Source of the DNA: Cohnella abietis
GTDB lineage: Bacteria > Bacillota > Bacilli > Paenibacillales > Paenibacillaceae
Direction: 5' to 3'
Assembly (NCBI RefSeq): GCF_004295585.1
Contig: NZ_AP019400.1
Location: forward strand, 959,501-1,023,500
Length of the DNA stretch: 64,000 nucleotides
Positions 25,695 through 34,167 of the stretch are shown one piece after another (position 1 is the first letter of the stretch; each line of letters begins with the position of its first letter). Made by a program: the position numbers and the translations under genes. A model generated the notes under the pieces. It saw only the letters and a program-made list of their open reading frames with translations, did not search any database and was not told the origin of the DNA.

Positions 25695-27437
25695 GTGAAA
25701 CAAGTTCTTTATTTTATTGGGAAATATCGTGTGGCTGCCTGGATGGCGGTTTTTCTAATGCTGGTTGAGCTTACTGTCGAGCTGGTCCAGCCTTTGCTTA
25801 TTTCCAAAATTATTGATGAAGGAATCGCGTATCAGAATAGCTCTGTCGTGCTGTTATGGAGTGGTGTTCTAGTGGCGGGAACTCTCATTGCTTTCGGTGC
25901 TGGTATATTGAGCTCATTTTACGCGTCACATGTTAGCCAGAGCTTGGGCTACGACATCCGAGAATCGCTTTACGATAAGATGCAATCTTTCTCTTATGCG
26001 GTGTTTAATCGATTCGCCACCTCTTCTCTCATCACTCGCTTAACGAATGATGTTACACAGGTTCAGGATACGACGTTCATGGGGCTTCGTTTTATGCTGC
26101 GTGTGCCGTTGGTCGTCTTAGGTAGCATGATTATGGCGTTGGTTGTGCATGCGAAGCTTGGTTTTCTATTGCTTCTGACAGTGCCAGCGCTGCTCATATT
26201 TATTATTTGGATTGTCAAAAAAGCGGCTATGCTATTCAAAAAGGTTCAACAGAGGCTTGATAGGGTTAACGGAGTTATGCAGGAGAGCTTAACGGGGATG
26301 CGTCTTATACGGGTGTTCGTGCGTAAGGAACAGGAAGAAACAAGATTTGCTCGACATAGTGAGCAATTAATGCAGAGCTCGACCTCGGCTATGCGCTTAA
26401 CAGAAATCACTTTGCCGTTTATTGTTCTTATTATGAATGCAGGGATTATTGCTGTTCTATGGTTTGGAAATCTAGAAATTCGAGCGGGCAGCGCAACTAC
26501 CGGTGAGGTAGTAGCCATTGCAAACTATTCGCTTCGGACAGCGGGCGCACTATCAGCGCTATCTATGCTCATATCGACATTTTCAAGAGCTCGCGCTTCT
26601 GCAGGACGTATTAATGAGGTGCTTGTGACAGATAGTGAGTCGCGTACTGCAACAGAAGCAACGAAGGTATCAGGCGGAATAAGAGAGGGCAGCTTGGAGT
26701 TTGATAGCATTACCTTTCGATATCCGGATATGGAGGTTCCTGTGCTAGAGGATATTTCATTCCGTGCAAACCCAGGTGAAACGGTAGCTATATTGGGTGC
26801 AACGGGCTCAGGGAAATCTTCGCTAATACAGCTTATTCTTCGTTTATATGAGGAGAATAGTGGTGTCATCCGAATTGATGGTCGTGATATTCATGAGCTT
26901 GATATGCGAGCTCTTCACGATTCAATCGGGTACGTACCGCAGGAGGTTTTGTTGTTTACCGGGACGCTACGCGAAAATATAGCCTGGGGAATGGACAATG
27001 TAAGCATGGAGCAGGTAATCGAGGCTGCTAAGCTAGCGCAGATCCATGACACAATCATACAGCTTCCGAACGGCTATAATACGATGCTAGGGCAAAGGGG
27101 CATTAATCTTTCCGGTGGTCAGAAGCAACGGGTATCTATTGCTAGGGCACTCATCCGTAAGCCTGTTATTTTGCTGCTTGATGACAGCACGAGTGCTTTG
27201 GATGTGCGGACCGAAGCTGCACTACTGCAGGCACTTCAAGGTATGTCTTGCACAACTATTCTCATTACTCAGAAAATCAGCTCCACCTTAAACGCAGACC
27301 TCATTCTACTATTAGATGATGGCCGACTCATAGCTCAGGGTAATCATAAGCAGCTCATGGAAAATAACTCTTTGTATCGCCGCATCTATGAATCGCAATT
27401 CGGGGAGGAGGGGTCGCATGTGGGAAGCTCTAAGTGA
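25695..27437 (+). CDS. ABC exporter half-transporter with degenerate ATP site
   Basis: This 580-aa fused membrane/ATPase protein has six membrane segments (1-310) and a nucleotide-binding domain. Walker A is GATGSGKSS and the signature LSGGQKQR is canonical. Walker B reads VILLLDDSTSALD, with Asp in place of the catalytic Glu, and the H-loop reads LITQKIS, with Gln in place of His. The start is GTG with TGGGGGA upstream. It overlaps the second half-transporter by 20 bp. The pair resembles B. subtilis YheI/YheH and BmrC/BmrD-type heterodimers, which export drugs or peptides; the substrate is unknown. Confidence 0.93.
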   Translation: MKQVLYFIGKYRVAAWMAVFLMLVELTVELVQPLLISKIIDEGIAYQNSSVVLLWSGVLVAGTLIAFGAGILSSFYASHVSQSLGYDIRESLYDKMQSFSYAVFNRFATSSLITRLTNDVTQVQDTTFMGLRFMLRVPLVVLGSMIMALVVHAKLGFLLLLTVPALLIFIIWIVKKAAMLFKKVQQRLDRVNGVMQESLTGMRLIRVFVRKEQEETRFARHSEQLMQSSTSAMRLTEITLPFIVLIMNAGIIAVLWFGNLEIRAGSATTGEVVAIANYSLRTAGALSALSMLISTFSRARASAGRINEVLVTDSESRTATEATKVSGGIREGSLEFDSITFRYPDMEVPVLEDISFRANPGETVAILGATGSGKSSLIQLILRLYEENSGVIRIDGRDIHELDMRALHDSIGYVPQEVLLFTGTLRENIAWGMDNVSMEQVIEAAKLAQIHDTIIQLPNGYNTMLGQRGINLSGGQKQRVSIARALIRKPVILLLDDSTSALDVRTEAALLQALQGMSCTTILITQKISSTLNADLILLLDDGRLIAQGNHKQLMENNSLYRRIYESQFGEEGSHVGSSK

Positions 27438-29250
27438 GCCCTTCCGCTACAAGAAGTCGAAAGCAGTGATCAGCCTAGAGAAAACGATCCCTACTAAACG
27501 CGAGAAGCAGAAGGCGAAAGACTGGCAATCAACCATACGGCGAATAGGGAAATATCTTTCTCATCACAAAGGACGGCTAAGTCTTGTGCTGCTTATGGTC
27601 TTGTTGAGCTCAGGGCTAACCTTGCTCGGACCTTATTTGATCGGCAGGGCGATTGATCATTATTTGGCAGGTCCGGGAGGCACACCTTGGGTGTTATTTC
27701 TGGCAGGACTTGCAACCGTGTATGTTCTAAGCTCATTAATCGGCTGGTTGCAGAGCATATGGATGATTACTATATCTCAGGAGACAGTTTATAGGATGAG
27801 GGTGGAGCTATTCGGTCATCTACACCGGTTGCCCATTCCGTTCTTCGCCAAGCGTCAGCGCGGAGAATTGATGAGCCGTATGACCAATGACATGGATAAC
27901 GTGAGCTCAACCTTAAATAGCTCTGCGATTCAAGTGTTTTCTAGCGTGCTCATTCTCATTGGAACGGTTACAGTAATGCTTTTTCTTAGTCCACTGCTTA
28001 CCTTGCTCACATTTTTGATCGTTCCTGCTATGGTAGTGGGGATGAAGTGGATTACACGAAGAACTGGCGTATTGTTTAAGGAGCGGCAGCGCAATTTAGG
28101 GGAGTTGAACGGCTACATTGAAGAAACGCTCTCTGGTCAGCGTATCGTCAAAGCCTTCTCCCAAGAAAATAGAGTCATTGGCGAGTTCCGTCAGCGTAAT
28201 GATCAAATCAGGCTTTCTGGCTTCTGGGCACAAACGATATCGGGGTTTGTTCCTAAGCTGATGAATGGGCTCAATAATATAAGCTTTGCCATCATTGCTG
28301 GTGTGGGAGGCATTCTGGCCATTCGTGGAGCGATAACCGTAGGTGTTATCGTTGTTTTCGTCGAGTATGCTAGGCAGTTTACTCGCCCGCTTAATGATCT
28401 AGCAAACCAGTGGAATACGTTGCTGTCAGCTATTGCAGGAGCGGAGCGGGTATTCGAAATTTTAGATGAAGAAGAGGAAGACAAGGATGAGAGCACGGCA
28501 ATAACACTTGAAGCCATTCAGGGTGAAGTCGAGTTCTCTCATGTATCGTTTTCTTACAATAAAAGCGAACAGACACTTAAGGATATTAGCTTCAAGGCAC
28601 AGGCTGGTGAAACAATAGCCATTATTGGTCCGACCGGGGCCGGTAAAACATCGCTCATCCAGCTGCTTTCTCGCTTCTACGAGGCGGATGGTGGACAGAT
28701 TACTATCGATGGTCATGATATTACTTCAATTAAACGAGAGAGCCTTCGTTCTCATATGGCTTTTGTTCTGCAGGATTCCTTCTTATTCGAGGGGACGATT
28801 CGTGAAAATATACGTTATGGCAAACTTGATGCGACAGATGAACAAGTGGAAGAGGCTGCGAGATTAGCGAATGCGCATTCGTTCATTGTGCGGCTACCGG
28901 GCGGCTATGACAAAATTTTGCAAGGAGACGGCAGCGGCATTAGCCAAGGGCAGAAGCAGCTGCTTGCGATAGCGAGGGCAATTCTTGCTGATCCGGCTAT
29001 TCTCGTTCTAGATGAAGCGACGAGTAGCATAGATACCGTTACGGAAATAAAAATTCAAGAGGGGCTGCAGCGGTTAATGGAAGGGCGCACTAGCTTTGTC
29101 ATTGCCCATCGCTTAAATACAATTCGTAGGGCTGATCGTATCCTTGTCCTTAAAGACGGGAGTCTTCTTGAAGCAGGCTCACATGATGAGCTGGTGGCTA
29201 AAGGTAATCTTTACAGCGAGCTTTATTATGGGCATGGACAGCTTCTGTAG
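27418..29250 (+). CDS. ABC exporter half-transporter, catalytically complete subunit
   Basis: This 610-aa partner of the preceding gene starts at the ATG at 27418 inside the end of that gene, with GGGGAGGAGG just upstream. It has a polar N-terminal extension of about 50 residues, six membrane segments and an ATPase domain. Walker A is GPTGAGKTS, Walker B is ILVLDEATSSID with the catalytic Glu, and the H-loop His is in VIAHRLN. Its signature motif is altered (ISQGQKQL instead of LSGGQ). The altered signature would face the degenerate site of the partner, so the heterodimer has one active and one degenerate ATP site. Confidence 0.93.
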   Translation: MWEALSEPFRYKKSKAVISLEKTIPTKREKQKAKDWQSTIRRIGKYLSHHKGRLSLVLLMVLLSSGLTLLGPYLIGRAIDHYLAGPGGTPWVLFLAGLATVYVLSSLIGWLQSIWMITISQETVYRMRVELFGHLHRLPIPFFAKRQRGELMSRMTNDMDNVSSTLNSSAIQVFSSVLILIGTVTVMLFLSPLLTLLTFLIVPAMVVGMKWITRRTGVLFKERQRNLGELNGYIEETLSGQRIVKAFSQENRVIGEFRQRNDQIRLSGFWAQTISGFVPKLMNGLNNISFAIIAGVGGILAIRGAITVGVIVVFVEYARQFTRPLNDLANQWNTLLSAIAGAERVFEILDEEEEDKDESTAITLEAIQGEVEFSHVSFSYNKSEQTLKDISFKAQAGETIAIIGPTGAGKTSLIQLLSRFYEADGGQITIDGHDITSIKRESLRSHMAFVLQDSFLFEGTIRENIRYGKLDATDEQVEEAARLANAHSFIVRLPGGYDKILQGDGSGISQGQKQLLAIARAILADPAILVLDEATSSIDTVTEIKIQEGLQRLMEGRTSFVIAHRLNTIRRADRILVLKDGSLLEAGSHDELVAKGNLYSELYYGHGQLL

Positions 29251-29258
29251 TTTACAAC

Positions 29259-29302
29259 AAAAACAGCTTTCGCTAACCCAAAGATCAGCGAGGGCTGTTT
29301 TT
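29259..29302 (+). terminator. Terminator of the ABC exporter operon
   Basis: AAAAACAGC plus an inner CGCT stem pairs with AGCG and GGCTGTTTTT. Confidence 0.85.
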
Positions 29303-29417
29303 GCTTAATCGCTATGGGGTGGGGTTCCTTCTTTATAATTTCTTCAGATTATCCACGAGTTGTTCCTTATCTTTATTTCTTATGATGTGTTCATCAAGTA
29401 ATCCAAGGAAGCTGGAG

Positions 29418-30110
29418 ATGATGAACATGAATTTGAACTTGAAAATAAGCTCAGGAAAACAAAGGAGAAGTGTGCAATATAAACCCCTACTGTGGCTACT
29501 CGTCATTCCACTATTGAACATCGTTTATGAACTGTTGAACCATTCTGGAGACAATGTTCATTCCTTAGTAACTTCTTTAGACGTCAGTACCCCCTTCATT
29601 CCTGTATTTATCATTCCCTATGTTCTTTGGTATCCGTTTCTGTTGGGTGTTTTAGTTCTCATTCTGCGAAAAAACGTGCAGAAGTATTACCAAACGGTGC
29701 TGGCTCTCTGCATGGGTCTCATCCTCTGCGACCTGATCTACATCTGCTTCCAAACGATGGTGCCACGGCCAGAGGTTGCTCCAAATGGGTTCCTTCATCA
29801 ACTTGTATCCTTGGTTTACGCCAGCGATAAGCCATTCAACTGTTTTCCAAGCATTCATGTGCTGACGAGCACGCTGATGATCGCGGGTTCCTCTATTATA
29901 AGATGGAAAATTAGAATTCCGATTGTCGTGGTAGCCTGGAGTATTATTGCCTCCACCTTGTTTATAAAGCAGCATGTTATCGCCGATGTCATTGCTGGTA
30001 TGCTGGCGGCTAAGCTCGTGTTCGAGCTGTCTGGGCGACTCCTGCCCTTCTTACAGAATCGCATGGCGACCCGCAATGCTAAGGGGGGACGTTATGAGAA
30101 TCATAAGTAG
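29418..30110 (+). CDS. PAP2-family membrane phosphatase
   Basis: This 230-aa protein has about six hydrophobic segments and the PAP2 active-site pattern: VPRP at about residue 117, CFPSIHVLTS (general acid/base His) and KQHVIADVIAG (nucleophilic His region). The first motif lacks the usual upstream Lys and PSGH is replaced by PSIH, as in the inositolphosphotransferase/PAP2_3-like branch. It probably removes phosphate from a lipid such as undecaprenyl- or phosphatidylglycerol-phosphate, or transfers a head group. Start ATG at 29418 has AAGGAAG seven bases upstream; upstream in-frame codons lie within the previous terminator region. It overlaps the following methyltransferase gene by 17 bp. Confidence 0.85.
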   Translation: MMNMNLNLKISSGKQRRSVQYKPLLWLLVIPLLNIVYELLNHSGDNVHSLVTSLDVSTPFIPVFIIPYVLWYPFLLGVLVLILRKNVQKYYQTVLALCMGLILCDLIYICFQTMVPRPEVAPNGFLHQLVSLVYASDKPFNCFPSIHVLTSTLMIAGSSIIRWKIRIPIVVVAWSIIASTLFIKQHVIADVIAGMLAAKLVFELSGRLLPFLQNRMATRNAKGGRYENHK

Positions 30111-30684
30111 AGAGACTCGTATCTTCCTCCGTAAATTTCTCGTTCAACCGAAGCAGATTGGAAGCGTCGTTCCGAGTTCGAAATTTCTGGCGAGTAAAAT
30201 GGTCGGTTCCATTCCTTGGGATAACGTTGAAGCTGTAGCAGAGTTAGGTGCCGGTACTGGCGCCATAACTAGATATATTGCTGAAAGGGTACGTCCTAGC
30301 ACCAAAGTGTATTTGTTTGAAAAAGACGCCAGAATGAGGAGGAAGCTAAAGGAAGATTACCCCGATTTTATCTGTTCTGCAAATGCCACTAATTTGTTCC
30401 CCGTTCTAAAGTCGAATGGGGATACGATAGGGGGGAAGCAGCTCGATTGCATCATTAGCGGGCTCCCGTTTTACAATTTCCCTCAAGTGGTCCGGGATCA
30501 ACTCATGGAACAGATCGAAATCTCTTTGAAACCAGGTGGTTTATTCGTCGCCTTTCAATATTCACTTCAGATGAGGAAGCAGATGGCTAAGTTATTTAAT
30601 ATAGAGAGAATTTATTTTGTCCCGCTGAATTTCCCCCCGGCGTTCGTCTATGTTTGTCGGCAAAGGGTTGAGTCAGAAGGATGA
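30094..30684 (+). CDS. Class I SAM methyltransferase, phospholipid N-methyltransferase type
   Basis: This 196-aa protein starts at an ATG preceded by GGGGGG inside the end of the PAP2 gene. The N-terminus (FLRKFLVQPKQIGSVVPSSK) and the SAM-binding AELGAGTGAITRYIAERV closely follow the PmtA/KsgA-like layout, with acidic FEKD at the end of strand 2 and ISGLPFYNFP as motif IV-like segment. PmtA-like enzymes methylate phosphatidylethanolamine, but some relatives modify other substrates. The overlap with PAP2 supports a membrane-lipid role. Confidence 0.8.
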   Translation: MRIISRETRIFLRKFLVQPKQIGSVVPSSKFLASKMVGSIPWDNVEAVAELGAGTGAITRYIAERVRPSTKVYLFEKDARMRRKLKEDYPDFICSANATNLFPVLKSNGDTIGGKQLDCIISGLPFYNFPQVVRDQLMEQIEISLKPGGLFVAFQYSLQMRKQMAKLFNIERIYFVPLNFPPAFVYVCRQRVESEG

Positions 30685-30745
30685 CTACAATTTACTCCCG
30701 GTATAGAATAGAGAGACGACAACCCTCGTGGAGGTTAGTGATCAT

Positions 30746-31444
30746 ATGGTGCTAAATAAGAATACCATTCTCATTGTCGATGACGATTCCGAAATACGTG
30801 ACGTCATTCATATTTATTTGCGAAATGAAGGGTTTCGGGTGCTGGAAGCGGAGAATGGCTATCAGGCTTTAGACATCGTGAAAGCAGATTCTGTCCAACT
30901 TGTTATTTTAGACGTTATGATGCCCGAACTGGATGGAATCAAGGCTTGTTTGAAAATACGAGAAACGACTAACATTCCTATCATTATGCTGTCCGCCAAA
31001 CAGGAGGACATCGATAAAATTACAGGGCTTTCGACGGGAGCAGATGATTATGTCACCAAACCGTTCAGTCCATTTGAGCTTATGGCAAGAGTCAAGGCCC
31101 AGCTTCGGCGTCAGGGTTATATAACTAGACCAAGCATTGATGCATCCGTCATATCTATTAACGAGATGAACATTGATATCGCACAGCACCAAGTGACCGT
31201 AAGGGGAAAAGATGTGCAGCTGACTCCGTTGGAATTCGCGATTCTTGAGCTTCTGGCCAGTCACAAGGGGCAAGTTTTCCATGCAGATAAAATCTACGAG
31301 AAGGTGTGGAAGGAACCGTCAGGATATTCGGACAACACGGTAATGGTTCATATTCGAAACATTCGGGAGAAAATAGAAGAAAACCCACGCCAGCCTCGTT
31401 ATATCAAGACAGTATGGGGAGTGGGGTATAAAATTGAAAAATAA
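30746..31444 (+). CDS. OmpR-family response regulator (VanR-like)
   Basis: This 232-aa regulator has a receiver domain (NTILIVDDDSE, phospho-acceptor Asp in LVILDVMMPELDG, Lys in TKPFSPFEL) and a C-terminal winged helix (VQLTPLEFAILELL, YSDNTVMVHIRNIREKIEE, IKTVWGVGYKIEK). ATG at 30746 is preferred, 11 bases after GGAGG; an in-frame GTG six codons upstream overlaps that site. Its end overlaps the kinase start. It follows PAP2 and the methyltransferase by about 60 bp and may control them. Confidence 0.93.
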   Translation: MVLNKNTILIVDDDSEIRDVIHIYLRNEGFRVLEAENGYQALDIVKADSVQLVILDVMMPELDGIKACLKIRETTNIPIIMLSAKQEDIDKITGLSTGADDYVTKPFSPFELMARVKAQLRRQGYITRPSIDASVISINEMNIDIAQHQVTVRGKDVQLTPLEFAILELLASHKGQVFHADKIYEKVWKEPSGYSDNTVMVHIRNIREKIEENPRQPRYIKTVWGVGYKIEK

Positions 31445-32510
31445 ACTCCTTGCATTCCTCACTGGGAAGAGAAACATCCGTGTGCAAATGATTTGGGCGT
31501 CTTTTCTTAGTTTCTGGCTGGCGTTCATTGTAGCCGCCACTGTGCCTATTAAAGACATACCTTTTTTTCCGTATCAGTTAATGATATTCATTGCGGGCTT
31601 CTTCTTTACCTTTTTCTTCTTAACGCGTAAGACGATTCGTTATTTATTGACATTAGGTGATGGACTTACCGTCATCTCACAAGGGAATCTACATTATCGT
31701 ATTCCAATGCTACGAGAGGATGAGCTAGGCAAGATAGCCGAAAACATAAATGCGATGGCCGAAAAGCTAGAAAGCCAGATTGAGAAAGAAAGGCAGGCCG
31801 AGAAATCGAAAATGGAGCTCATTACAGGCGTTTCCCATGATTTGAGAACGCCTCTAACGAGTATTATCGGTTACATGGATTTGCTTAAAGATAAAGCGTA
31901 TCAAGATGAGGCTGAATATGAACGGTTTGTCGGGAACGCCTATAACAAAGCAATACAATTAAAAATGCTCATAGATGAATTGTTTGAGTATACACGTCTA
32001 ACCTCGAATGAAGTAAAGCTGAAGCTTGAACGGATCGACCTTCGGGAGCTTCTCAGTCAAATGATTGTAGAATTTGAGCCTCTTGCTAAAGAGAATGAGG
32101 TTTCTTTAGAGACGGGTTTAATCCCGCAATCCTTATTTTTGGTAATAGATCCTGAGCAAATCAGGAGAGCGATCGATAATCTGTTAATGAATGCATTGAA
32201 GTTCACTGTTAAACCTGGTTTTATTTCAATAGGTCTCACGATTCTTCGAGACGGCAGCAGAACTGCGAAAGCAAGGATTACCATTGAGAACAAGGGCATT
32301 CCAATTACAAAGGTACAAGAAGAAAGGTTGTTCGAGCGTTTCTACAAAGCCGACGATTCCAGATCAAACCCGACCTCATCAAGCGGGTCGGGTTTGGGAT
32401 TATCGATAACGAGAAGTATTATTGAGCTGCACGGTGGAGAAATCTATTTCAATCATTCGGCAGGACAATTTTACTTTGGCATGGAACTCCCCCTGCAAAG
32501 CAATTTCTAA
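31434..32510 (+). CDS. Sensor histidine kinase (VanS-like)
   Basis: This 358-aa kinase starts at a TTG that overlaps the response-regulator stop by 11 bases. It has two closely spaced membrane segments (residues 22-62) with almost no extracellular loop, a HAMP linker, a HisKA box with phospho-acceptor His in GVSHDLRTPLTS (about residue 138), and a HATPase domain with an N box near LLMNALKFT and GSGLGLSI. The short loop makes it an intramembrane-sensing-type kinase, often tied to cell-envelope stress in Firmicutes. Confidence 0.92.
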   Translation: MKNKLLAFLTGKRNIRVQMIWASFLSFWLAFIVAATVPIKDIPFFPYQLMIFIAGFFFTFFFLTRKTIRYLLTLGDGLTVISQGNLHYRIPMLREDELGKIAENINAMAEKLESQIEKERQAEKSKMELITGVSHDLRTPLTSIIGYMDLLKDKAYQDEAEYERFVGNAYNKAIQLKMLIDELFEYTRLTSNEVKLKLERIDLRELLSQMIVEFEPLAKENEVSLETGLIPQSLFLVIDPEQIRRAIDNLLMNALKFTVKPGFISIGLTILRDGSRTAKARITIENKGIPITKVQEERLFERFYKADDSRSNPTSSSGSGLGLSITRSIIELHGGEIYFNHSAGQFYFGMELPLQSNF

Positions 32511-32680
32511 TTATTGAGTTCGTCCGTATTTTTCACAGAAATCATTCTGGCTTACTAGAAAAAGTTGCAAATCTGTGAACCTTCAGTGTGCCATTATCAT
32601 AATGAGTGGAAACTCATGTTATACTAGAGGGAGTATTCCGAGATAATTCGGGTAATGATCAGAGGGGTTGTTGTTGAACG

Positions 32681-32902
32681 ATGAATGCATTTGAAGACTG
32701 GAACCAGAAAATCAAGAAAACCTTTAACGCGACTAGCACGGAAGAGGTATTGACCTTGACCGAAGCAGGAAACCTCCTGGGGCTGTCCAAAGACCAAATG
32801 AAAGTATATGTGGATAAGCACGGGCTAACTAAAATGCCGATCATGAGAAGCGTACATCGCTACCTCTTGCTGAAAAGCGAGATTGATCGAATTGTAGGGT
32901 AA
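32681..32902 (+). CDS. Small conserved-looking protein, possible DNA-binding
   Basis: This 73-aa protein contains VLTLTEAGNLLGLSKDQMKVYVDKHGL at residues 23-49, which fits a MerR/excisionase-like helix-turn-helix, followed by RSVHRYLLLKSEIDRIVG. I cannot assign a named family. A GAGGGG sequence lies 13 bases before the ATG and a good terminator follows, supporting a real monocistronic gene. Confidence 0.65.
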   Translation: MNAFEDWNQKIKKTFNATSTEEVLTLTEAGNLLGLSKDQMKVYVDKHGLTKMPIMRSVHRYLLLKSEIDRIVG

Positions 32903-32931
32903 CATTGAGGTTACCCGCCCATTGAATATAA

Positions 32932-32958
32932 CCCCAACCTCTTGAGGTTGGGGCTTTC
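32932..32958 (+). terminator. Terminator of the 73-aa gene
   Basis: CCCCAACCTC-TT-GAGGTTGGGG is a perfect 10-bp stem followed by CTTTCC. A weaker hairpin GGGTAAC/GTTACCC (32897-32915) lies directly at the stop codon. Confidence 0.8.
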
Positions 32959-32988
32959 CTGCAGTATAAGGCTAAGGAGGGATTAGGA

Positions 32989-33240
32989 ATGAGCATTACG
33001 GCTGACGAGGTTGCGGATTGGATGTTTACAGAGCTAAGAAACAGCGGAATTTTGCATCAAGCAGAAGCTGTTAACTACATTAAGACCAACTTCGGCGAAC
33101 ATTTTATTTACGTTAATGAGAATGGTCATGCATCAATCGATAAGGAAGTTAAAAAAGCTTTCAAAAAACGCCACGGTGGTAAGGCTGCTTGGGATCGAGA
33201 TGCCTTCTACTGGGGATGGACCTCTTCGATTAAAGTGTAG
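32989..33240 (+). CDS. DUF6953-type small protein
   Basis: This 83-aa protein (MSITADEVADWMFTELRNSG, FGEHFIYVNENGHASIDKEV) matches the pattern I recall for the DUF6953 family: an N-terminal helix, the central YVNENG turn, and a charged C-terminal half. No function is known. AAGGAGGG lies just upstream of the ATG. Its 3' end is only 12 bp from the convergent L,D-transpeptidase gene. Confidence 0.7.
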   Translation: MSITADEVADWMFTELRNSGILHQAEAVNYIKTNFGEHFIYVNENGHASIDKEVKKAFKKRHGGKAAWDRDAFYWGWTSSIKV

Positions 33241-33252
33241 GATAAGCTTGCT

Positions 33253-33756
33253 TTATTTTTGAATAAGGACGGGAGTACCCACCTTGATTTTATCATATAG
33301 CCATTGAACTTCTTTGTTATACATGCGGATGCATCCTAAAGAAGCGTAAGTCCCAATGGACTTGGGATTCGCATTTCCATGTATAGCATAGCTATAGCTT
33401 ACTTTTTTCCCGATCTTCACTTCAAGACCTAGCCAACGATCTCCAAGCGGGTTTTTTGGATCTCCGCCTTTAATTTTTTCCTTATAATACGGTCGATTTT
33501 TGATCTTCTCATGAATCTTAAACAATCCTTCGGGTGTATACGAGGGCTTCTTTCCCGTTGCGACTGAAAAAGCTTTTACTAGCTTTCCCTTGGCGTAATA
33601 CATCAGCTTGTTGCTTGATTTATCTATGACGATAAATTGTTCATAAGCGGTATACTTGCTGTTAAGCTTAGTGCTCTCAGCGGCGTTAGTTATTGCGGGC
33701 ATCATAAAAATAAAAACGATGGTGATCAAGACACAGCGATGCATCATTTGTTGCAA
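33253..33756 (-). CDS. L,D-transpeptidase (YkuD domain), secreted
   Basis: This 167-aa protein has a signal peptide (CVLITIVFIFMMPAITNAA) followed directly by a YkuD domain. The catalytic motif is SYAIHGNANPKSIGTYASLG then CIRM (His and Cys of HGx(n)SxGCIR). It forms 3-3 or related peptidoglycan cross-links outside the membrane. It lacks a LysM domain, unlike Bacillus YkuD. The start is TTG, seven bases after GGGGGG; an ATG three codons later is possible. Confidence 0.92.
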   Translation of the reverse strand: MQQMMHRCVLITIVFIFMMPAITNAAESTKLNSKYTAYEQFIVIDKSSNKLMYYAKGKLVKAFSVATGKKPSYTPEGLFKIHEKIKNRPYYKEKIKGGDPKNPLGDRWLGLEVKIGKKVSYSYAIHGNANPKSIGTYASLGCIRMYNKEVQWLYDKIKVGTPVLIQK

Positions 33757-33871
33757 ATAGTTCCCCCCTTTATTTTAACCTATATGCAGGCAGACTCTTA
33801 AATAGTCGCAGCAATGGGGCGGGGGAAGGCTATTTGCTATTTGATTAAATGAAAAGTCGGTGTTCTTGAAT

Positions 33872-34087
33872 CTAACGTTTTCTCAGCTCGAAAAATTCGC
33901 AAGCTTCCCGGGAGTGGTAGGCTAGATCGCCAACCCCTGCTTGGACAACGACGGTTTGCTGGTCGAATCGAATAATGATCCCGTTAGTATCAATAATGTG
34001 ATCGTTCTTAAAGACACGCAGGCGAGCTTGACGCTGCATAGCTTCCTCAAAATCTTGATCGGTTATTAGCCGTATACTCTGTGACAT
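33872..34087 (-). CDS. Small hypothetical protein
   Basis: This 71-aa frame (MSQSIRLITDQDFEEAMQRQ, then VFKNDHIIDTNGIIIRFDQQ, TVVVQAGVGDLAYHSREACE) alternates an N-terminal helix with beta-strands. No family is recognised. The composition is protein-like and GGAGC lies upstream of the ATG at ordinary distance. It stands alone between the L,D-transpeptidase and coiled-coil genes. Confidence 0.6.
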   Translation of the reverse strand: MSQSIRLITDQDFEEAMQRQARLRVFKNDHIIDTNGIIIRFDQQTVVVQAGVGDLAYHSREACEFFELRKR

Positions 34088-34167
34088 GATGTAGGGCTCC
34101 TTCGTATGGCCATGTTTAACTTTGCGGTAAGTTATAGATGTCTATTATACCTTTTCTTGTATGCATA

